DNA of 64,000 bases from Methylocapsa aurea (GTDB lineage: Bacteria > Pseudomonadota > Alphaproteobacteria > Rhizobiales > Beijerinckiaceae). The stretch spans positions 1 through 64,000 of the forward strand of contig NZ_JQKO01000005.1 of assembly GCF_000746085.1 (NCBI RefSeq), written 5' to 3'. Of this stretch, positions 34,980 to 44,771 are shown piece by piece. A program made the translations under genes and the position numbers. Under the pieces are notes generated by a model that was given only the letters and a program-made list of their open reading frames with translations, was not told the origin of the DNA and ran no database searches. Within the stretch, counting starts at the first letter, position 1, and each line of letters starts with the position of its first letter.

Positions 34980-35123
34980 GTGCCATCCCTGATCCGTTTT
35001 CTTCTGGTTATCGGCGTTCTGGCGGGGATCGTCTTCGCCGGCATGATCGCTCTCGTGACCTTCGTCGAGCCGCAGCCGCGCGAAATGAGCCAATCGATTC
35101 CTCCAGCACGGCTGAACAAATAG
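34980..35123 (+). CDS. Small membrane protein preceding xerD
   Basis: A 47-aa protein starting at GTG, with CGGAG 6 bases upstream. It has one transmembrane helix (SLIRFLLVIGVLAGIVFAGM) and a short tail, VEPQPREMSQSIPPARLNK. Rhizobial genomes commonly show a homologous micro-protein right before xerD, with the same VEPxPRE pattern after the helix. The function is unknown. It ends 8 bases before the xerD start, so the two are almost certainly co-transcribed. Confidence 0.7.
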   Translation: MPSLIRFLLVIGVLAGIVFAGMIALVTFVEPQPREMSQSIPPARLNK

Positions 35124-35131
35124 GCGCCGCA

Positions 35132-36076
35132 ATGCAAGCCAGGAACGGCTCCCATCGCCTGATCGAAGCCTTTCTCGACATGATCGCGGCCGAACGCGGC
35201 GCCTCGAAAAACACAATTCTGGCTTATTCCCGCGACCTTGCCGATTATGTCGCGGCTCTGGGGCGCGCCGGCAAGACGCCGCTCGAGGCGGAAAGCGGCG
35301 ATATTCGCGCCTATCTCGGCCAGCTCCAAGCCCATGGCCTGAAACCCGCTTCAAGCGGTCGAAAACTCTCTTCGATTCGCCAGCTCCACCGGTTTCTCGT
35401 TGCCGACGGACGCCGCGCCGACGATCCGGCGGCCATTCTCGAAGGGCCGCGCCGCGGCCGGGGCCTGCCCAAAATCTTGTCGATCGCCGAGGTCGATCAT
35501 CTCTTGGCGGTCGCCCGCGAAGGCCTTCAGGATTCCTCGCGCCCAGACGGGGAGCGCCTGCGGGCGCTGCGCGTCGCCGGCCTCCTCGAACTCCTCTACG
35601 CCACGGGCCTGCGCGTTTCGGAACTTGTGTCGCTGCCCAAAAGCGTGACGCGCTGCAAGGACCCGCTCATCACCATTCGGGGCAAGGGCGGGCGCGAGAG
35701 GCTGGCGCCCTTATCGGCCCTGGCGCGCCAGGCGCTCATCGCCTATCGCGCCTTTCTAGAGCAAAGATATCCCGGCGCGGCGCAAGGCCCCTGGCTGTTT
35801 CCGGCGGACAGCGAAACCGGCCATCTTACCCGGCAGGCTTTCGCCCGCGATCTGAAAACCTGCGGTGCCGCCGCCGGAATCGCCTCGGCCCGGATCAGTC
35901 CGCATGTGCTGCGCCACGCTTTCGCGAGTCATCTTCTGCAAAACGGCGCCGATCTGCGCGTTGTGCAGGAATTGCTGGGCCATGCGGATATTTCAACGAC
36001 GCAAATCTACACCCATGTGCTCGACGAGCGGATGAAAGCCATGGTGCGCGATCTTCATCCCCTGAATGACGAATGA
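35132..36076 (+). CDS. xerD: Tyrosine recombinase XerD
   Basis: A 314-aa site-specific recombinase that, with XerC, resolves chromosome dimers at dif. The N-terminal SAM-like domain covers residues 5-100 (HRLIEAFLDMIAAERGASKN). The catalytic domain is at about 125-300, with Arg in YATGLRVSELVSL, Lys in IRGKGGRERLAPL, HxxR in SPHVLRHAFASHLLQ, His in LLGHADISTTQIY and the Tyr nucleophile in the same segment. I chose the ATG at 35132 (MQARNGSHRL), 8 bases after the micro-protein. It is convergent with the LuxR-type regulator at 44 bases. Confidence 0.95.
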   Translation: MQARNGSHRLIEAFLDMIAAERGASKNTILAYSRDLADYVAALGRAGKTPLEAESGDIRAYLGQLQAHGLKPASSGRKLSSIRQLHRFLVADGRRADDPAAILEGPRRGRGLPKILSIAEVDHLLAVAREGLQDSSRPDGERLRALRVAGLLELLYATGLRVSELVSLPKSVTRCKDPLITIRGKGGRERLAPLSALARQALIAYRAFLEQRYPGAAQGPWLFPADSETGHLTRQAFARDLKTCGAAAGIASARISPHVLRHAFASHLLQNGADLRVVQELLGHADISTTQIYTHVLDERMKAMVRDLHPLNDE

Positions 36077-36120
36077 TCCGCGCGGCGCGCCAACCCGCTC
36101 TTTCAGCGAGGGACTGCGTA

Positions 36121-37272
36121 TCAAGCCGGACCCTCATTTTCGTCGCCTTTTCCATCGGCGGCGGCGAGCACGAGCCGGATGAGTTCCGCCTGTCGATGCG
36201 TTCCGGTCTTGGCGAAGATGCTGGAGAGCTGGGTGCGGGCCGTCGCATCCGAAATCCCGCGCCGGGCCGCCGCCGCCTTGCGGCCATCGCCCTTTACGAT
36301 CTCGGCGGCTAATCTCGACTCCGCGATTGTCAGGCCATAATCGCGGCGGAGGTTTCGCTCCAGGCGGCGCCGGTCAAGGTCTGGATCGGTCGCCATGACG
36401 AGGACGACCGGCGCCTTTGAGGCGAGCCAGGGAACCTCCACGGCGGTGCGCTGGGCCCTGAGAGGCGTCACGCTCACGCGCAGCGGCGAACGCTGGGAGC
36501 CGCGCCGAATTTCAACCTCTCCGCCAAGACCAGGTCGCCCGCCGGCCGAAGGAGCACAAGAGGCGATCGCGATTTGCAGGCCGCGCGACCCATCGCTAGC
36601 GGCGAGGCGATCGTCTCGAAGAACAAGCGCGTCTCCGGCGTCGAGCATCGTCTTGGCCGCGGCGTTCGCGAAGAGCACCCTGGCGGCGGCGTCGACGAGA
36701 AAGGCGCCATGCCTCAAGCCTTCAAGCCGCTCCGGCGCAGCGTCCGGGTTGACCTCCTGCGATTTGAGCTGGCGATGGATGCGCACGGCGCGGTCGAGAT
36801 GACGCAACACCGTCTTGAAGACGAGCGTCTGCTCATCGGTGACGAAATCTTTTCCAGGCGCATTGACCACGCAGATCAACGACGGAACCCGATCCTCGCT
36901 CAACGGATGAGCGTCCGCCTTTCCAAGATCGGCTTCGGCCGGGCGCCACCATTCGTTGAAGGTGGGCGTCGCGAGATAGCCCTTGCCCGGCATAAAACTG
37001 CCTGGCGAGAAAATCGCGCCCGCGGGGAGGGTCGTCGTTTGGATCCAGAGCGGATCGCGAAACTCCAGAGGGTTCTCCCTGCCGGCGAAATCCAATCCCT
37101 CCTCTACGGCCGACGGCGCTGCGTTGACCCGCCAATCGGTAGTAGCGACAATTGTTTGCGTCCCGCCCATGGCGTCGGCAAGTTTTCCCAGCACCGATGG
37201 CCAGAGATTGTTGTCGAGCACCGCCTCGTAAATAAAGTCGATCAAACCGAAGAGTTTGTCGTCCCCGTTCAT
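36121..37272 (-). CDS. LuxR-type HTH transcriptional regulator
   Basis: A 383-aa regulator. The N-terminal 180 residues lack a recognised sensor signature but have a PAS/GAF-like look. A PAS-like segment follows (HGAFLVDAAARVLFANAAAK, about residues 190-230). The C-terminal LuxR helix-turn-helix is at about 315-375 (YGLTIAESRLAAEIVKGDG, ISDATARTQLSSIFAKTGTH). The ligand and target are unknown. GAGGGCG 5 bases upstream supports the ATG at 37272. It is alone between xerD and a 467-base gap. Many relatives exist in rhizobia and act on unknown genes. Confidence 0.85.
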   Translation of the reverse strand: MNGDDKLFGLIDFIYEAVLDNNLWPSVLGKLADAMGGTQTIVATTDWRVNAAPSAVEEGLDFAGRENPLEFRDPLWIQTTTLPAGAIFSPGSFMPGKGYLATPTFNEWWRPAEADLGKADAHPLSEDRVPSLICVVNAPGKDFVTDEQTLVFKTVLRHLDRAVRIHRQLKSQEVNPDAAPERLEGLRHGAFLVDAAARVLFANAAAKTMLDAGDALVLRDDRLAASDGSRGLQIAIASCAPSAGGRPGLGGEVEIRRGSQRSPLRVSVTPLRAQRTAVEVPWLASKAPVVLVMATDPDLDRRRLERNLRRDYGLTIAESRLAAEIVKGDGRKAAAARRGISDATARTQLSSIFAKTGTHRQAELIRLVLAAADGKGDENEGPA

Positions 37273-37739
37273 TGCATCGCCCTCTACCCGTGCGGAACAG
37301 GTCTCGAAAAACGCGCCGGTGTTTCAACAAGATCCAATTTCATCGCCATGACTTTTGGCGCTTCCATTGGAAGCGATCTTGTTCATTTCAATTTTAGCAA
37401 ACCCAAAAAACGCGCGACGGCGTTGTTCTATGTCAAATGGCTCGCCCGCCGTTTTCATTTCACGGCTAAGAGCGATTGCCGAAACAGGAGCGCGCCGCAT
37501 GCGCTGAGATCCTTTTGCTCCATCCTTCCAGGGAAGCATGTGAGAAAGAACACACCCGTGCCCAGCGCCAGGAACAAAACATGAAACCAGCTTGCGAACA
37601 TGACGATATAGCGATTTAGGATAAACGATTTAGGACAAACGTTCGATGCAATCTGAGGCCAGTCTGGCACATTGGCGAAGCCACAGGACGTTGGAGCTCC
37701 CAGCAACGTCCTACAAATTTAAGCACCTAAAAATTTTTC
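37273..37739. other. 467-base region without a supported gene
   Basis: An 83-codon minus frame here has one hydrophobic stretch but no ribosome site or family resemblance. A 14-bp tandem pair, CGATTTAGGATAAA then CGATTTAGGACAAA, sits near 37612-37639. The region is relatively AT-rich compared with its neighbours and probably contains the promoter of the LuxR-type gene. It could also be a decayed gene. Confidence 0.45.
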
Positions 37740-38471
37740 TTATTCTTTCGAATGCCCCCCCTTCATAAGAAGGTGGCGCGCCGGGCCTCGGTTTGGTCCC
37801 GCGGCGAGCCAGGCTCGGAGAAAAGCATCGGACCAGCGCGCCACAGCGGCGTCATGCCGGAACCAGCCTTGCAGATGTCGATGGCTGGGATGGGCCCCCG
37901 GCTGCGCCATGCGCCCCGCCGACCGGATCGACCAAAGGCACATCATGGCCAAAGTCACCTCCGGGTGAAATTGGAAGCCATAGGCGGACGCGCCAAGGCG
38001 AAAGGCCTGCGCTTCGAAGTCTTTTCCTTTCGCCAGAAGAGTCGTCCCGCGCGGAAGATCAAATCCCTCCCGATGCCATTGGTAGACGCGATTGGGGAAA
38101 CGGCAGTCGCAGACGCGATGCCCGTGTTCGGTCGGATCGATCGGATAATAGCCGACCTCCACGCGGCCTTGCGGATGCGGGCGAACGCGATGGCCGAGAT
38201 GGCGCGCCAGCATCTGAGCGCCGAGGCAAATCCCGAGAAATGGCTTTTCTTCCTTGAGCGGAACGCCGATCCAGTCAATTTCACGGCGCAACCAGGCGTC
38301 TTCGTCATTGACGCTCATCGGGCCGCCGAAAACAATCACGCCGGCATGATCCCTCAGCGTTTCCGGCAACGGGTCGCCGAAACGGGGACGGCGGATGTCA
38401 AGCTCATGCCCCCTGGCCTGCAAAAGCCGTCCGAACCGCCCGGGCGTCGAATGTTCCTGATGCAGGATCAT
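37740..38471 (-). CDS. Class I glutamine amidotransferase
   Basis: A 243-aa GMP-synthase-like amidotransferase. The triad Cys lies in PFLGICLGAQMLARHLG, and His and Glu lie in FQFHPEVTLAMM. The N-terminus ILHQEHSTPGRFGRLLQARG is typical for the alphaproteobacterial subgroup. I chose the ATG at 38471, which has AGGG 5 bases upstream; starts up to 38513 (TTG) are in frame. The acceptor substrate is unknown; relatives include gamma-glutamyl-polyamine hydrolases. The last 60 residues are basic and lack a partner domain. Confidence 0.85.
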   Translation of the reverse strand: MILHQEHSTPGRFGRLLQARGHELDIRRPRFGDPLPETLRDHAGVIVFGGPMSVNDEDAWLRREIDWIGVPLKEEKPFLGICLGAQMLARHLGHRVRPHPQGRVEVGYYPIDPTEHGHRVCDCRFPNRVYQWHREGFDLPRGTTLLAKGKDFEAQAFRLGASAYGFQFHPEVTLAMMCLWSIRSAGRMAQPGAHPSHRHLQGWFRHDAAVARWSDAFLRAWLAAGPNRGPARHLLMKGGHSKE

Positions 38472-38541
38472 GAGAACCCTGCCGGAAGAAGTGAGTCGCA
38501 TCGGCATGATCAATAATTTTGGCGACCAAACTCGGCCGCCG

Positions 38542-39351
38542 TCAAGCGTTGCCGCGCCGTTTTTGCTGCAAGCGCGAAAGAACCGGCAGGACCAGGGCTT
38601 TTGGCGAAAACGGCAGGAGCCATGCGGTGATTTTATTGACGAGACCAGGCACGACCTCGCGGCGTCCGGCGATCAGGCCGGCAAACCCCGCTTCCGCGAC
38701 CTCCATCGCGCTTTGGCCCGGAAGAAAGGCTAAGGTTTCGGCTTCGAAACCGGCGCGGGACTGGAATCCGGTGCGCGTGTAGCCGGGACACAGCACCGTG
38801 ACCGCGACGCCCCGTCCGCGCATCTCCTGGCCGAGCGCGAGCGTGAACGAACGCACGAAGGCCTTCGACGCGTAATAAATCGCCAAGCCAGGCCCGCCCG
38901 GGAAGAAGGAGACGATCGAGGCGACGTTCAGGATCTTGCCGCGCGCCGCCACGATCTGCGGCAGAAAACGCAGGGTGATTTCGACCAGGGCCCGGACATT
39001 GAGGTCGACGATCGCGAGCTGCTCGGCGGGATCAAGGGCGACGCATTCGCCCATGAGGCCAAATCCTGCATTGTTCACAAGGACATCAGGCGACGCGCCA
39101 GCTTTTTGCAGCGCCGCCGCGAGTTGCTCTACGGCGCCCCGCTCCGCGAGGTCGGCTGCAAAAACCAGCGGGCGCGGGCGCCCCAAAGCAGCGATTTCAT
39201 CGGCGAGCGCATCGAGCCTATCGCGGCTGCGCGCCACGAGCGCGAGGTCATGGCCATGCCGGGAGAAAACCCGGGCGAGATCGGCGCCTATGCCGCCCGA
39301 GGCGCCGGTGATTAAGGCGACTCGGCGCATTCCGTCCGGCTCCCCGCTCAT
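38542..39351 (-). CDS. Short-chain dehydrogenase/reductase
   Basis: A 269-aa SDR. The cofactor loop is VALITGASGGIGADLARVF (TGxxxGIG), NNAG is in LVNNAGFGLMGEC, and the catalytic residues are Ser in LNVASIVSF and YxxxK in IYYASKAFV. The C-terminus has a hydrophobic segment (LLPFSPKALVLPVLSRL), common in the classical SDRs that carry out lipid or ketone reduction. The substrate is unknown. The ATG at 39351 overlaps the stop of the terB gene by 4 bases (ATGA), so the two are coupled. Confidence 0.9.
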   Translation of the reverse strand: MSGEPDGMRRVALITGASGGIGADLARVFSRHGHDLALVARSRDRLDALADEIAALGRPRPLVFAADLAERGAVEQLAAALQKAGASPDVLVNNAGFGLMGECVALDPAEQLAIVDLNVRALVEITLRFLPQIVAARGKILNVASIVSFFPGGPGLAIYYASKAFVRSFTLALGQEMRGRGVAVTVLCPGYTRTGFQSRAGFEAETLAFLPGQSAMEVAEAGFAGLIAGRREVVPGLVNKITAWLLPFSPKALVLPVLSRLQQKRRGNA

Positions 39352-39869
39352 GCGCCCCCCTTCGGCGGCGGGGACCAAGGTCCTGGCGGCAGCGGCTCCA
39401 CTGAGGTCTCCGGCGGGGCATCGCGCGCAACGCGCTGGCGCGACAGTACCCGGTCCCTGGTCGAAACGCCGAGAAGCTCGGCGACCCGCCAGATGGTGTT
39501 TTCCTCGAATTCATGGATCTCGCCGTCGGCAAAGGCGATATCCCACATCATGTCCACGATTTTCAGTCTGCCGTCGTCGTCGAGCGTGCGCTTAAGGACG
39601 CTGGTGAACTGGTAGAAATCGACGGCGTCGCGATCGCTCTGCTCGGCCTTTTCGACCAATTCCGCGGTCGCGCTCGGATCGAGGCCAAAGCGCTCCTCGA
39701 TGATCGCGCTCAGCCGCGCCCGCTCGGCCGGATCGGTCGCGCCGTCGACGCTGGCGACATGAATAAGCAGGGCCGCCGCCGCGAGACGATAATCATCCTC
39801 GTCAAAGCGCTTTCCGGCCTGCTCCGACCGGCTCACCTCGGCGATGAAGGATTTCAGCGCGTCGAACAT
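39348..39869 (-). CDS. TerB-like tellurite resistance family protein
   Basis: A 173-aa cytoplasmic protein with the TerB/DjlA-like helical domain at about residues 20-140: AAAALLIHVASVDGATDPAE, LSAIIEERFGL, and MMWDIAFADGEIHEFEENTI with acidic residues that can bind calcium or another metal. A Pro-rich tail follows. Standalone TerB proteins are common in alphaproteobacteria and do not imply tellurite resistance, since the other ter genes are absent. GGAGA before the ATG at 39869 marks the start. Confidence 0.85.
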   Translation of the reverse strand: MFDALKSFIAEVSRSEQAGKRFDEDDYRLAAAALLIHVASVDGATDPAERARLSAIIEERFGLDPSATAELVEKAEQSDRDAVDFYQFTSVLKRTLDDDGRLKIVDMMWDIAFADGEIHEFEENTIWRVAELLGVSTRDRVLSRQRVARDAPPETSVEPLPPGPWSPPPKGGA

Positions 39870-39937
39870 CAAATCTCTCCAGATCCCGATCTTGTCCGAA
39901 AAATGGGACGCGCCGGTCCATTCGCCTCCTGCGCCAA

Positions 39938-40351
39938 TCAACGCAGCAGCAGACAGGTCCAATAGCCTTCGGGGCGATGATAGGCTCGGCGCAACTCATG
40001 GATCCAGGCCCGACATGACGCCCTTGTGGGGAAGCAGACTTTTTCGTCGCGCCAATCGACCAGGGCTTGGCCATAAGGGCCGGCAAAGGGGCGTCCGCCG
40101 GAAAAATGGCCGAACCAGACCGAACGCCAGGGCAAGGTTTCCGCTGTGATTGGAGGAGCCCAGGGCGGCGCTCCGATCGAGCAGGCGACGCCAAAGTCGG
40201 CCAATTCGGCACCGCTCGCTGCGTCAGCGCGGCTGGCCAAAGAAAGACTTGCGAAGGAAAGGATTGCGGCGGAAAGGCCCGCGGCCACAACGAGAGCCAA
40301 GACTCTGGTCTCGCCGCGGGCGCGTTCGACCGCTGCGCTATGTTGGATCAT
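39938..40351 (-). CDS. Hypothetical exported protein with Cys residues
   Basis: A 137-aa protein with a signal peptide (VLALVVAAGLSAAILSFASL). The mature part has WFGHFSGGRPFAGPYG and a C-terminus with Cys at VCFPTRASCRAWIHEL and GYWTCLLLR, a spacing typical of small Cys-stabilised rhizobial secreted proteins. The function is unknown. The 68-base gap to terB makes co-transcription possible. The start is not certain; the ATG at 40351 includes a charged n-region. Confidence 0.55.
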   Translation of the reverse strand: MIQHSAAVERARGETRVLALVVAAGLSAAILSFASLSLASRADAASGAELADFGVACSIGAPPWAPPITAETLPWRSVWFGHFSGGRPFAGPYGQALVDWRDEKVCFPTRASCRAWIHELRRAYHRPEGYWTCLLLR

Positions 40352-40522
40352 GCCTCGCGTCCGATAATTCCGGTGATGGTCCGCCCGAATCGAGCACTGT
40401 CAAGCAATGGGGAGCGACGTGAAAGACGCCCTGACCTTCGCCCACAATCCGCCATATCGCAAGCGCGAATGCGCCTTATCAACTCTTGTCTGTCCGGCCG
40501 CCCGGAAGGGGATCGCTGGCGA

Positions 40523-41113
40523 TCACGTCCCCGCCCGGCCAAGATCGGCCATCTTTTTGAGCCATTCTTGCCGTTTGAGGTCGTTCGCCGCTTCGATCAG
40601 CCCGAACAGGCTCTCCTTGATCGGACCGATGCCGCAAAATCCCAATATATTGCGCTCCAAGCTTTTCAGGCCATGGGCGCCGAAATACCAGCGATAAATC
40701 AGCGCGGGCATGCCCATTGTGACAATGATGCGCGCGCTTTTGCCCTTGAGAAGCTGCGTCCACTTGCCATTCGACGAATTGAGCGCGTCAAAGGCGAAGC
40801 CTGGGCGGAATGCCTGTTCGAAAAATGCCTTCAAGAGAGCGGGCATCGACCCTAGCCACAGCGGATAAATGATGACGAGATGATCGGCGGCGCCGATCGC
40901 TTCCTGGGCGGGCTTTAACGCGCCGGGCAAGACGCCGTCATAAAACTCCTGCTTGGTGCGAAGCAAAGGGAAATCGAGCTGGGCGACTTCGATGCGGGCA
41001 ACCTCATGTCCGGCGGCTTCCGCGCCCTTTGCGTAAGCATCGGCGAGCGCATGGCAAAGATGATGTCCGGCGGGATCCGGGTGTCCTTGGATGATGACGA
41101 TCCGTCGCGCCAT
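40523..41113 (-). CDS. NAD(P)H-quinone oxidoreductase-like flavodoxin-fold protein
   Basis: A 196-aa protein of the NAD(P)H dehydrogenase (quinone) / MdaB-like flavodoxin fold. It starts RIVIIQGHPDPAGHHLCHAL, whose GHPDP is the phosphate-binding loop. FMN/FAD contacts are at DHLVIIYPLWLGSMPALLKA and GKSARIIVTMGMPALIYRWY. Such enzymes reduce quinones by two electrons to prevent radical formation. The ATG at 41113 is preferred over upstream in-frame sites because it gives the family N-terminus. It is divergent from pheT. Confidence 0.85.
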   Translation of the reverse strand: MARRIVIIQGHPDPAGHHLCHALADAYAKGAEAAGHEVARIEVAQLDFPLLRTKQEFYDGVLPGALKPAQEAIGAADHLVIIYPLWLGSMPALLKAFFEQAFRPGFAFDALNSSNGKWTQLLKGKSARIIVTMGMPALIYRWYFGAHGLKSLERNILGFCGIGPIKESLFGLIEAANDLKRQEWLKKMADLGRAGT

Positions 41114-41406
41114 GCGACGAGCCTTTACTGGAGGCGCGAGTCGCGCCGCCCGAGAACAAAGGCATGGAATAGGGCGCGCGGAGGCGGTCTTCACTGATGT
41201 GAATCAAGAGCCGCGCCAGCGCGGGGCCCGCTAATTTTGGGTGGACCTGGGTCGGCGGCCTAATCGGGCAATCATTCGAAGACATTTCCCCTCGACAAGG
41301 ATAGGCGCTAGAGAAGGAAAGGCCGTCGCGAAAACATGCCAAACGAATGCGTTTGGCGCCGCCTGCGGCCGACGCTTTCCCCTCGCGCTATCTTTCTGGG
41401 ACCGCA

Positions 41407-43839
41407 ATGAAGTTCACTCTTTCCTGGCTTAAGGACCATATCGAGACCGATGCCGGCCTCGACGAAATCGTCGAAACGCTGACCAAGATCGGCCTCGAGG
41501 TCGAACAGGTCGACGATCCAGCCGCGGCTTTGAAGGATTTCGTCATCGCTTCCGTGATCGAGGCGAAGCCGCATCCCAACGCCGACCGGCTGCAGGTCTG
41601 TCTTGTCGACGCCGGCGGCGGCGCCTTGGTGCAGGTCGTTTGCGGCGCGCCGAACGCGCGAGCGGGCTTGAGATCGGTCTTTGCGCCGCCCGGCAGCTTC
41701 ATTCCAGGAAAGAAGGTCACGCTCGGCAAAGGCGTCATCCGAGGCGTCGAATCGAACGGCATGCTTTGTTCTGGAGCGGAATTGGGCCTATCCGACGATC
41801 ATGACGGCATTCTCGACCTGCCCGACAGCGCGCCGGTCGGCGCTCCCTATGCGCCCTGGGCCTGGCTCGCCGAGCCGGTCATCGAGATCAATCTCTTGCC
41901 CAATCGCCCCGACGCCATGGGCGTGCATGGCATCGCCCGCGATCTCGCGGCGGCGGGGCTCGGCCGGCATAAGGATCGGAAAATCGCGCCGATCGCCGGC
42001 GGCTTCCCTTGCTCGCTTGAGGCGAAACTCGATTTCTCCGCCGAGGACAGTCATCTCGCGCCTGCTTTCGCGCTGCGGCTCGTCACCGGCGTCCGCAATG
42101 GGCCAAGTCCGGGCTGGATGCAAAACCGGCTCAAGGCGATCGGGCTCCGGCCGATCAACGCGCTGGTGGACATCACCAATTATCTCGCCTTCGACCGCGC
42201 CCGGCCACTGCATGTGTTCGACGCCGACAAGGTGCGCGGCAATATCGCCGTGCGGCGCGCCAGGCCTGGAGAGGAGCTGCTCGCGCTGGATGGCCGGACT
42301 TACGCGCTCGACAGCGACAATGTCGTCATCGCCGACGACGCGGGCGTTGAATCCCTGGCCGGGATCATGGGCGGGCAGGCCTCGGGCTGCGATGAGGCGA
42401 CGACCTCCGTGCTGATCGAGTCCGCGCTGTGGGACCCGGTGAATATCGCGCGGAGCGGGCGCAGGCTAGGCTTGAACTCGGACGCGCGCTACCGGTTCGA
42501 GCGCGGCGTCGATCCGGCGTTCTGCCTCCCCGGCCTCGAACTCGCCACCCATCTTGTGCTTGAGCTTTGCGGCGGCGCCGCTTCGCAGATCTCGCTCGCA
42601 GGAAAAATACCGCAGCCAGACCGGCGCATCGTGTTTCCCTGGAGCGAGGTCAGGCGCCTCACCGGCCTCGAACTCGACGCCTCGGAAATGAGCGGAATTC
42701 TCGAGCATCTGGGTTTCGAGCTCGCCGGTTCTCCAGGCAATGGCGACCGCGTCGTCGTCAAGGCGCCGTCCTGGCGCCCCGACATCGAGGGGAAAGCCGA
42801 TCTCGTCGAGGAAATCGTGCGGATCGCCGGGCTCGATCGCGTGGCTTCGCAGCCATTCTCGCGCGAGAATGCGCATGTCGCCGCGCCAGTGCTGACCCAA
42901 TTGCAGAGGCGGATCGGCTCCGCCCGGCGCGCGCTCGCCGCCGGCGGCCTCGTCGAGGCGGTGACCTGGTCCTTCGTCTCGCATGCCCGCGCGCTGGCCT
43001 TTGGCGGCGGTGCCCCTGCTCTCGCCCTCGCCAATCCGATCGCGCCCGACCTTTCCGACATGCGGCCGAGCCTGCTGCCCGGCTTGATCGCGGCGGCGCA
43101 GCGCAATGCGGACCGCGGCCAGGGCGACGTCGCGCTCTTCGAAGTCGGCCAGATCTTCTTGGGCGACGGCGAAGCCGATCAGAGGATCGCGGCCTCGGGC
43201 CTCAGGCGCGGCGCGGCCAAACAGACGGGAACCGGCCGAAATTGGTCGGCGGCCCCCGCTCCCGTCGATATTTTCGACGCCAAAGCGGATGCCTTGGCGC
43301 TGCTTTCAGCGCTCGGCGCGCCCGTCAGCGGCTTGCAGATCGTCCCCGGCGGACCAGCCTGGCTGCACCCCGGCCGCTCCGCCACTTTGCAATTTGGCCC
43401 AAAGAACATCATTGGCGTTTTTGGCGAGATTCATCCGCGCTGCCTCGAGGCTCTCGACGCCGAGGGCCCTGTGGTCGCCTTCGAATTAATCTTAAATGAC
43501 ATACCCTCGCCAAAATCTCGGCCGACAAAAGCCAAACCGAAGCTCGAACTTTCGGAATTCATGCCTGTGCAACGCGATTTTGCGTTCCTCGTCGAACGCT
43601 CGGTCAACGCAAGCGACATTTTGAAGGCTGCGCTGGCCGGGGAGCGCCTGCTTGTGACCGATGCCGGCGTTTTCGACGTCTATGAGGGCAAGGGCATTCC
43701 CGAAGGCAAGAAGTCGGTGGCCATATCCGTCACCTTGCAACCGCGCGAAAAGACCCTGACTGAAGCCGAGATCGACGCCGTTGCGGCCAAGATCATTGCC
43801 GAGGTGGAAAAGAAGACCGGCGCGACCTTAAGAGGATGA
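41407..43839 (+). CDS. pheT: Phenylalanine-tRNA ligase beta subunit
   Basis: An 810-aa beta subunit of the alpha2beta2 PheRS. It starts [20 protein letters not shown]. It has the EMAP-II-like tRNA-binding domain (about residues 40-155), B3/B4 (editing) domain (about 205-375), B5 domain (about 400-480), catalytic-like core and the C-terminal FDX-ACB anticodon domain (about 715-808). All domains are present. The usual partner pheS is not adjacent: upstream is a divergent reductase gene. The rpmI-rplT pair is convergent downstream, so the classical rpmI-rplT-pheS-pheT order is broken here. Confidence 0.96.
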   Translation: MKFTLSWLKDHIETDAGLDEIVETLTKIGLEVEQVDDPAAALKDFVIASVIEAKPHPNADRLQVCLVDAGGGALVQVVCGAPNARAGLRSVFAPPGSFIPGKKVTLGKGVIRGVESNGMLCSGAELGLSDDHDGILDLPDSAPVGAPYAPWAWLAEPVIEINLLPNRPDAMGVHGIARDLAAAGLGRHKDRKIAPIAGGFPCSLEAKLDFSAEDSHLAPAFALRLVTGVRNGPSPGWMQNRLKAIGLRPINALVDITNYLAFDRARPLHVFDADKVRGNIAVRRARPGEELLALDGRTYALDSDNVVIADDAGVESLAGIMGGQASGCDEATTSVLIESALWDPVNIARSGRRLGLNSDARYRFERGVDPAFCLPGLELATHLVLELCGGAASQISLAGKIPQPDRRIVFPWSEVRRLTGLELDASEMSGILEHLGFELAGSPGNGDRVVVKAPSWRPDIEGKADLVEEIVRIAGLDRVASQPFSRENAHVAAPVLTQLQRRIGSARRALAAGGLVEAVTWSFVSHARALAFGGGAPALALANPIAPDLSDMRPSLLPGLIAAAQRNADRGQGDVALFEVGQIFLGDGEADQRIAASGLRRGAAKQTGTGRNWSAAPAPVDIFDAKADALALLSALGAPVSGLQIVPGGPAWLHPGRSATLQFGPKNIIGVFGEIHPRCLEALDAEGPVVAFELILNDIPSPKSRPTKAKPKLELSEFMPVQRDFAFLVERSVNASDILKAALAGERLLVTDAGVFDVYEGKGIPEGKKSVAISVTLQPREKTLTEAEIDAVAAKIIAEVEKKTGATLRG

Positions 43840-43843
43840 AGCC

Positions 43844-44290
43844 TTGCGATATTTCCCCACGATGATGTTCGCGGCGGCGCTGATCGCGCTGCCAGCCGTC
43901 ACGAGCGCCGCGCCGCGCACAATCGACGATTGCGAAAAAATCCAGGCGGCCGATGCTTACAACCAATGCCTGGCGCTGTTCGGCCCGGTCGCCCATTCGC
44001 ATGCTCTTGCGCATGACTCAGGCGGAAAGCTCAAGAGCGCCGAAAATGACGCGGACATCGCCCCCGCGACGGGACGGGCGGCCGCCGCTGCGCCGCCGCG
44101 ACATGGGCGCTACGCGCATGCCCATTCCCGCCGCCATGCAAGCCGACATGGCTGGACCAGGCATAGCTGGACCAAGAATGGGTCTGCAGGGCATCATAGC
44201 CAAGCGCGCCGGACCGGAGCGGCGCAGCATCACGCTGGAGCAAAAAGGCTCCAATTCAGCGTGGTTTCAGGTCATACAAAGGTGCGTTGA
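43844..44290 (+). CDS. Small exported His-rich protein
   Basis: A 148-aa exported protein. The TTG start with AGAGGA 7 bases upstream gives MRYFPTMMFAAALIALPAVT as signal peptide (an ATG at 43862 is also possible). The mature part begins APRTIDDCEKIQAADAYNQC, a small conserved two-Cys segment. A disordered His/Arg/Ala-rich region follows (HGRYAHAHSRRHASRHGW) with over 15 His, suggesting metal binding. It follows pheT by 4 bases, so it is co-transcribed, but the function is unknown. A similar segment after pheT is common in rhizobia. Confidence 0.6.
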   Translation: MRYFPTMMFAAALIALPAVTSAAPRTIDDCEKIQAADAYNQCLALFGPVAHSHALAHDSGGKLKSAENDADIAPATGRAAAAAPPRHGRYAHAHSRRHASRHGWTRHSWTKNGSAGHHSQARRTGAAQHHAGAKRLQFSVVSGHTKVR

Positions 44291-44354
44291 TCGGGCGGCT
44301 TGCGCCTCCGGTCAACGCCAGATGTGCCGGCCAGATAGGCCTGCGCGATTCGAC

Positions 44355-44720
44355 TCAGGCTGAAGCGGGCAGAGCGCTCTTGGCTTTTTCAACGATCGCC
44401 TTGAAAGACTCCGGCTCGCTGATCGCGAGTTCCGAAAGCACCTTGCGATCAATCTCGATCCCCGCCTTGGCGAGACCGTCGATGAAGCGCGAATAGGTGA
44501 TCCCAAGTTCGCGGACCGCTGCGTTCAGGCGCTGAATCCATAAGGCGCGGAAAACCCGCTTCTTGGCGCGACGATCGCGCGTCGCATATTGCATCGAACG
44601 ATCGACAGCCGCCTTCGCGGTGCGGATCGTATTCTTGCGGCGGCCATAAAAGCCCTTAGCCGCATTTAGCGTCTTCTTGTGCTTAGCGTGCGAGGTGACC
44701 CCGCGTTTGACGCGCGCCAT
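44355..44720 (-). CDS. rplT: 50S ribosomal protein L20
   Basis: A 121-aa L20, with the canonical N-terminus [18 protein letters not shown] and [20 protein letters not shown], and the globular C-terminal domain ([20 protein letters not shown]). It binds 23S rRNA and early assembly intermediates, and in many bacteria represses its own operon. It follows rpmI by 51 bases on the same strand. Confidence 0.98.
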   Translation of the reverse strand: MARVKRGVTSHAKHKKTLNAAKGFYGRRKNTIRTAKAAVDRSMQYATRDRRAKKRVFRALWIQRLNAAVRELGITYSRFIDGLAKAGIEIDRKVLSELAISEPESFKAIVEKAKSALPASA

Positions 44721-44771
44721 GAAAAAACTCCGGACTGCTTCGAGAAACTGAACAAGACGAATGGAAGGCTT

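Noticed and set aside
37455-37706. An 83-codon minus frame with one hydrophobic stretch
   Set aside because: No ribosome site and no recognisable relatives; it overlaps a tandem-repeat area.
39348-39869. A tellurite-resistance operon
   Set aside because: Only a TerB-like protein is present; the terZACDE genes are missing, so resistance cannot be claimed.
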